Part shown: piece after piece, positions 59,880-64,000 of the stretch | Position numbering within the stretch: the stretch's first letter is position 1 | How the letters are laid out: each line of letters starts with the position of its first letter | Assembly: GCA_027422505.1 (NCBI GenBank) | Contig: JAPQWV010000018.1 | Span: 19,610,001-19,674,000, forward strand | Origin: Craterostigma plantagineum | Taxonomy: Eukaryota; Streptophyta; Magnoliopsida; Lamiales; Linderniaceae | Length of the DNA: 64,000 nucleotides | Direction: 5' to 3' | Notes under the pieces: model-generated | Told to the model about the DNA's origin: nothing | What the model saw: the letters and a program-made list of their open reading frames with translations, nothing else | Databases searched by the model: none | Translations under genes and position numbers: made by a program

Positions 59880-60793
59880 AATCTCATATGGCTGACGGTT
59901 GTTACAAACAACCATCGTCCATAATACATACTAGCAACTGTGCACCCCCATGTGGGTGCTAACAAAGAATTGGATAAAAATGCTATAATGCAATCACTAA
60001 AAAAAAAATATTAGATAAAAAATTACCATATCTTTATATACATTTGTGATTGATTCAACTAATCCAAATCCTTGTCATCTTGTTTCGCATCCCATTGCGA
60101 TTGTAACAAACCTGCATTACACTTACTCGTATGTTTCTAGTTCTGAAGTTATAGAAATGCAACATTATCATTTGATATTAAAATAGTTTTTCCTCTAGTG
60201 AAAGCTTTTTGCCATCTTTTTAGCTTCTTGGGTGTGCTTTATCTAGCGATTCAGTAGTATGTCCACGATTTATTTAGAGATCTTCTTACATGTTTCAAGG
60301 ATGTTGTACGTAGCAGTTTAGAGTATTCACTGTAGGATTAAAAAAAGTTTGCTAACGTGTGTATATATGGTTTTTCACAATTTAAAGTTCAATTTCTACA
60401 TCGATGGACAGTGAGAGGTAGTGAGCTAGTTTTGTGTACATTCGATAATGTAGTGGGTAGTGGGTCTTATTTTTTTTATTAATAGAGTATATTTAAATAA
60501 CTAACAAATTGGCTCAAAATTTGGGTTTAATTGATACACCAAATTGGATAAAAAAAGTGGCAGTTTTTAAAAGGTGCTGAACATTAATAAAATAGAATAG
60601 ATTTATGGGTGGCTGTTGTTGTTACCAACAACATGTTGCCCACAACTCATTATAATTGACGGTGGTTACCAACAATGTCGCCCATAGTCTGTTATGAGCG
60701 ACTCGCTTATAATATGAACTATAGACGTCGGGGCTCTTGGCGTCGCCCTACAACCGTCGCCTATAGCCTATTCTCCTTTTTTTTGTACTAGTG
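59880..60793. mobile_element. CACTA (En/Spm) element, one end
   Basis: It ends TTTTTTTTGTACTAGTG at 60793, the reverse of CACTAGTACAAAAAAAA, the standard CACTA terminus. Inside are subterminal words such as ACCGTCGCC, GTTACCAACAA and GGCGACG, repeated in both directions; similar words reach 59880. No transposase and no second CACTA end was found, so the left boundary is approximate. Confidence 0.7.
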
Positions 60794-62536
60794 AGGTTCC
60801 TCAAGAACATGGAGTGCATACCAGGGCTGGTAGGGAGTCAAGAAAACCAGCTTACCTCAAGGACTATCACTGTAATATCTGGCATGAAAAGCAGCCCCTC
60901 TATCCATTATCTCAGCATTTGTCCTATCAGCATTGCTCACTGCAACTTCAGGATTTTATTCATAATGTAGCAGTAGCAGAAGAGCCAAAGAGCTTCTCCA
61001 GGCCATTAGATCAGAGAATTGGGTCCAGGCCATGAATGATGAATTAAGAGCCCTTGAGGATAATCAAACTTGGACAGTTCAGCCACTACCACCAGGCAAG
61101 AAAACTGTTGGCAACAGGTGGGTTTACAAGCTGAAATACAATACCTCGGGGCAGATAGAAAAGTATAAAGCCCGTTTAGTGGCAAAGGGCTATGACCAGA
61201 AGGAAGGTGTGGATTATTTGGACACCTTTGCCCCGGTAGCTAAACCAAACACTATAAAGATAATCATCTCCTTGGCAGCCAAGCTCGGTTGGCAACTTGC
61301 TCAACTTGATGTAAGTAATGCTTTTCTCAATGGTGAATTGACTGAGGAGGTTTTCATGGATCTTCCTCAAGGTTTAGGGCAAGCTTATGGTCACACCTGC
61401 TCCGGAAACTTGTCTGCAAGCTTCATAAGTCCATCTATGGTTTGAAGCAAGCATCAAAGGAATGGAACAACAAGTTCACTGATGCTGTGAAAAGCTTTGG
61501 CTTCGTGCAGACCGAATTTGATCATACTCTCTTCATTAAAGGTTCAGGTGCTCAGGTTCTCATACTGCTGGTTTACGTTGATGACATAATCCTAGCAGGG
61601 GCGGGCACTGCTCAAATACAGCAAGCAAAGAACTTCCTCAGTTCTTGTTTCAAAGTTAAGGATTTAGGAGAGTTGAATCTTTTCTTGGGCATCGAAGTAG
61701 CTCAACATGCTGGGGGTATATATATGTCACAGAGGCATTATACTTTGCAATTACTGGAGGACACAGGTTATCTAGATGCAAAACCACTCTCCACGCCCAT
61801 GAATCCAAGCCAAAAGATCACAGCTAATGATGGAGAACTACTGCCGAACCCTTTCCAATATCGTAGGTTGATTGGGAGATTGCTATATCTTACATTCACA
61901 CGCCCAGACATATCCTTCGCCGTACAGAAATTAAGCCAATACATGGCATCACCTCGCACGGGCCACTTGATGGCCGCACACCACCTGTTAAGGTACCTGA
62001 AAAACTCGCCAGGACAGGGGATTTTTATGGCAGCTGAACATGACTTCAACCTCACTGCATTTTCTGATGCGGATTGGGGGCCTTGTAGAGATACGAGGAA
62101 GTCCGTTACTAGTTTCTGTACCTTCTTGGGAAGCTCATTGATCACCTGGAAGGCCAAGAAGCAAGCTACAGTATCCCGCTCTTCGACGGAAGTAGAATAC
62201 AGGGCATTAGCCTCCACAGTTGCTGAGCTTCTATGGATCAAAGGTTTGCTTACTGAGTTGAACATCAACGGGGTCAAGTACCAGTAGTATATTGTGACAA
62301 TCAATCGGCAGTTAAGCTAGCTATGAATCCGAGATTTCATGAGCGCTCAAAGCACATAGAAATCGATTGTCATTTCATCCGGGATCACATTGCAAGAGGG
62401 ACAATAAAGCTGCTTCCAGTCCGATCTGAACATCAACTGGCTGACATATTTACAAAGTCACTCACGGGCCCTATATTACAACAACTCATGCTCAAGATGT
62501 CTGTAAGAAATTTGTTCCATCCATCTTGTGGGGGGC
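60794..62536 (+). pseudogene. Copia RT-RNase H fragment
   Basis: It begins directly after the CACTA end with the linker before RT (HTRAGRESRKPAYLKDYHC), then after a frame shift QAMNDELRALEDNQTW, WVYKLKYN, KARLVAKGYDQKEGVDY, DVSNAFLNGELTEEVFM, another shift, LLVYVDDIILAG (catalytic), DLGELNLFLGIEV, FSDADWGPCRDTRKSV, VSRSSTEVEYRALAS, a short break near 62287, HERSKHIEIDCHFIRDHI and LADIFTKSL. Gag, protease and integrase are absent, cut off at the CACTA junction. Same broad lineage as the minus-strand element at 29444, but not the same family. Confidence 0.88.
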
Positions 62537-62986
62537 TGTCAAAATCGAGCCAAAATCAAGCAAGACCACTCTCAGCTGAAGAACAAACCGTTCGATTGGT
62601 TATAAAGCAGCTCAATGAAGAAAAGGCGCGTAAGTCAAAATGAGCGTTTCTTTGAAGAAAGGAAGCGATTAACTTATAGAATCGCCTTCTACAGCGACGA
62701 CTTCAACCAAGACGTTTTAAGCCAGCTCAGCAATCCACCATTTAAAAATACGCGCGCGAAGTGTTTTTTTTTTTTGTCACATCATCATCTAATTTTCACA
62801 CACAGAGAGTTGAGTGTGTGTCTTTCAATTGTTCTTCGTTCTTCTTGATTTCTGGTGTGATCGATCGATGCAGTGAGCACGATCTAGGGTTGTAAGGTCA
62901 TCAGCGTCAATAAGAATTGGATTCATTTGGGTCGTGGACGTAGGATTGTTAAAATCCGAACCACGTTAATTGCTCGTGTTTCAACA
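62537..62986 (+). repeat. 3' LTR of the truncated Copia
   Basis: It starts TGTCAAAATCG after the polypurine tract TTGTGGGGGGC (62526-62536) and ends near CGTGTTTCAACA. It contains GTCGTGGACGTAGG...CCGAACCACGTTAAT (62931-62971). The end point is inferred, because the matching 5' LTR is missing. Confidence 0.65.
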
Positions 62987-64000
62987 AACATCAATTCACA
63001 CGCAAATTTCATAATTATGCTCTTAGTAAGGAGTTGAGCCGTATTCTTCAACAAGATATTGCGTACCGGAGACAAACAAGTAAAGTCGAATGGTTGATGG
63101 AGTATCATCAAAATATAAATTTTGTCATCGCTTTGCATCGATATGTCGAACGAATAATTCGATCCATCGTAAGATTCCAATTGAAAGTGGCACGAGAGTA
63201 GAGAACAAACTAAACTCCGTGTTGTGGGGCAGTTTTCTTCCCTATTTGAAATGAGAAATTCCTCGCCTTCCAACATCGATTTGGCTACTCACGCTATCAC
63301 ACCGATTTGGCTACTCACGCTCGATTTGGGCTAATGCCTGATGTATTCTAAAAACAAATAGTGTTTTGACTAAAATGTTTGTTATTTACTGGATGCGTAC
63401 GCTAACTCGAAGATACGATAAAAGGTCAAGTAAAACCTACTAACTAGTACATTAAACACATTAAAAGGGTACGTTATAATAATAGCTAAACAAAAAGTGA
63501 TTGAAAATACAAATAATTCACCATTATCGACATCATACATTTTTAACTGTATTATGGTTAACTGTATTATGGAACATGTTACGACTCACATTGAAAATTC
63601 TGGCACTTGCTGACAATTACGACGCACAAGCACTTGGTACGATTTCAGTAGTTATCTTATCTTGGTCCCAAAGACTACCTATATGCGGTGCAATATATCT
63701 TCCCTTTAAGGAATAGTCACGAGCTTTTCAATGGTACAAACACTCTATATTAAGTATAACTTGTTAGGGTAAGCGTCTTTAGTCACCGTTGCGAATTAAG
63801 AAGAAAATATTTACCATACGTATATATATTGTATATTTTACTTGGTATCAAATTTAATGTTTCAATCCGTACACACATGGTTTTGTATTTCCATACCCCA
63901 AGTTTCATAATAAAAGGATGATAATAGTACAAGGAAGTTACTATTGAAGCTTTGGTTTGAACTACAGATCCACGCTTGTGAGGGTTAACCCATTAAAATA
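62987..64000. other. Window end with a small LINE-like fragment
   Basis: Plus-strand reading of about 63010-63165 gives ALSKELSRILQQDIAYRRQ then SKVEWLMEYHQN, close to the L-ELxxIL-QEExxxRQxSRxxWLxxGDRN pattern in plant LINE reverse transcriptases, without the GDRN core. The rest of the kilobase shows nothing. Confidence 0.35.

Noticed and set aside
59994..60010. Left end of the CACTA element at CACTAAAAAAAA
   Set aside because: It lacks the GTAC that follows in the right end and has no matching 3-bp duplication.
1..64000. CRISPR array, operon, phage-defence or biosynthetic cluster
   Set aside because: The window is plant nuclear DNA with introns and retrotransposons; no such architecture is visible.

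Overview
This is a nuclear segment of a flowering-plant genome, most likely a core eudicot. The evidence is spliced genes with GT-AG introns, plant-specific families (AINTEGUMENTA-LIKE, RLCK VI kinase, D-type cyclin, thylakoid CURT1), many Copia LTR retrotransposons with initiator-Met-tRNA primer sites, and a Stowaway MITE. The species cannot be fixed from the sequence.

Three loci look intact: an AINTEGUMENTA-LIKE/PLETHORA double-AP2 transcription factor (2803-6594, + strand, 9 coding exons including a 9-nt micro-exon, 506 aa); a receptor-like cytoplasmic kinase of the RLCK VI type (8509-11600, - strand, 8 exons, 485 aa); and a D-type cyclin (51101-52663, + strand, 6 exons, 346 aa). A fourth, a CURT1D-like thylakoid protein (36373-38294, - strand, 5 exons, 211 aa), is almost certainly a real gene but has one uncertain exon junction. 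I spliced these by hand; the total lengths are multiples of three and the intron phases agree.

Two genes are broken or badly read. An NRAMP-type metal transporter relic (16757-22920, + strand) has a 4.7-kb Copia element inside one intron, between the Met-Pro and His-Asn codons of its conserved MPHN motif. A GT47/exostosin glycosyltransferase (23315-25426, - strand) has four frame breaks. Several breaks in both genes fall in CG-dinucleotide runs or homopolymers.

The rest is mostly mobile DNA. There are three Copia elements with perfect 5-bp target duplications: 13430-16093 (gag-protease only), 17034-21737 (RNase H deleted, LTRs almost identical) and 43215-48306. A minus-strand Copia at 29444-33285 has a partly duplicated 5' end and a 262-bp inverted copy of its LTR. 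There is also a TRIM (33291-33571) and Copia relics at 16094-16745, 28845, 48800, 56096 and 60794-62986. DNA elements include a set of hAT-like elements with TAGGGNTG ends (530, 7531, 34497, 57907, 58548), another hAT-like element at 35362, a Harbinger-like element at 39912, foldback elements at 50427, 54258 and 56693, a Stowaway at 57473 and a CACTA end at 60793. A degenerate plastid trnI-CAU copy lies at 1491. I found no operon, CRISPR or bacterial-type system. The most unusual items are the nested disruption of the NRAMP gene, the LTR hairpin, the tandem LTR/coding duplication and the shared-end DNA elements with element-specific internal words.
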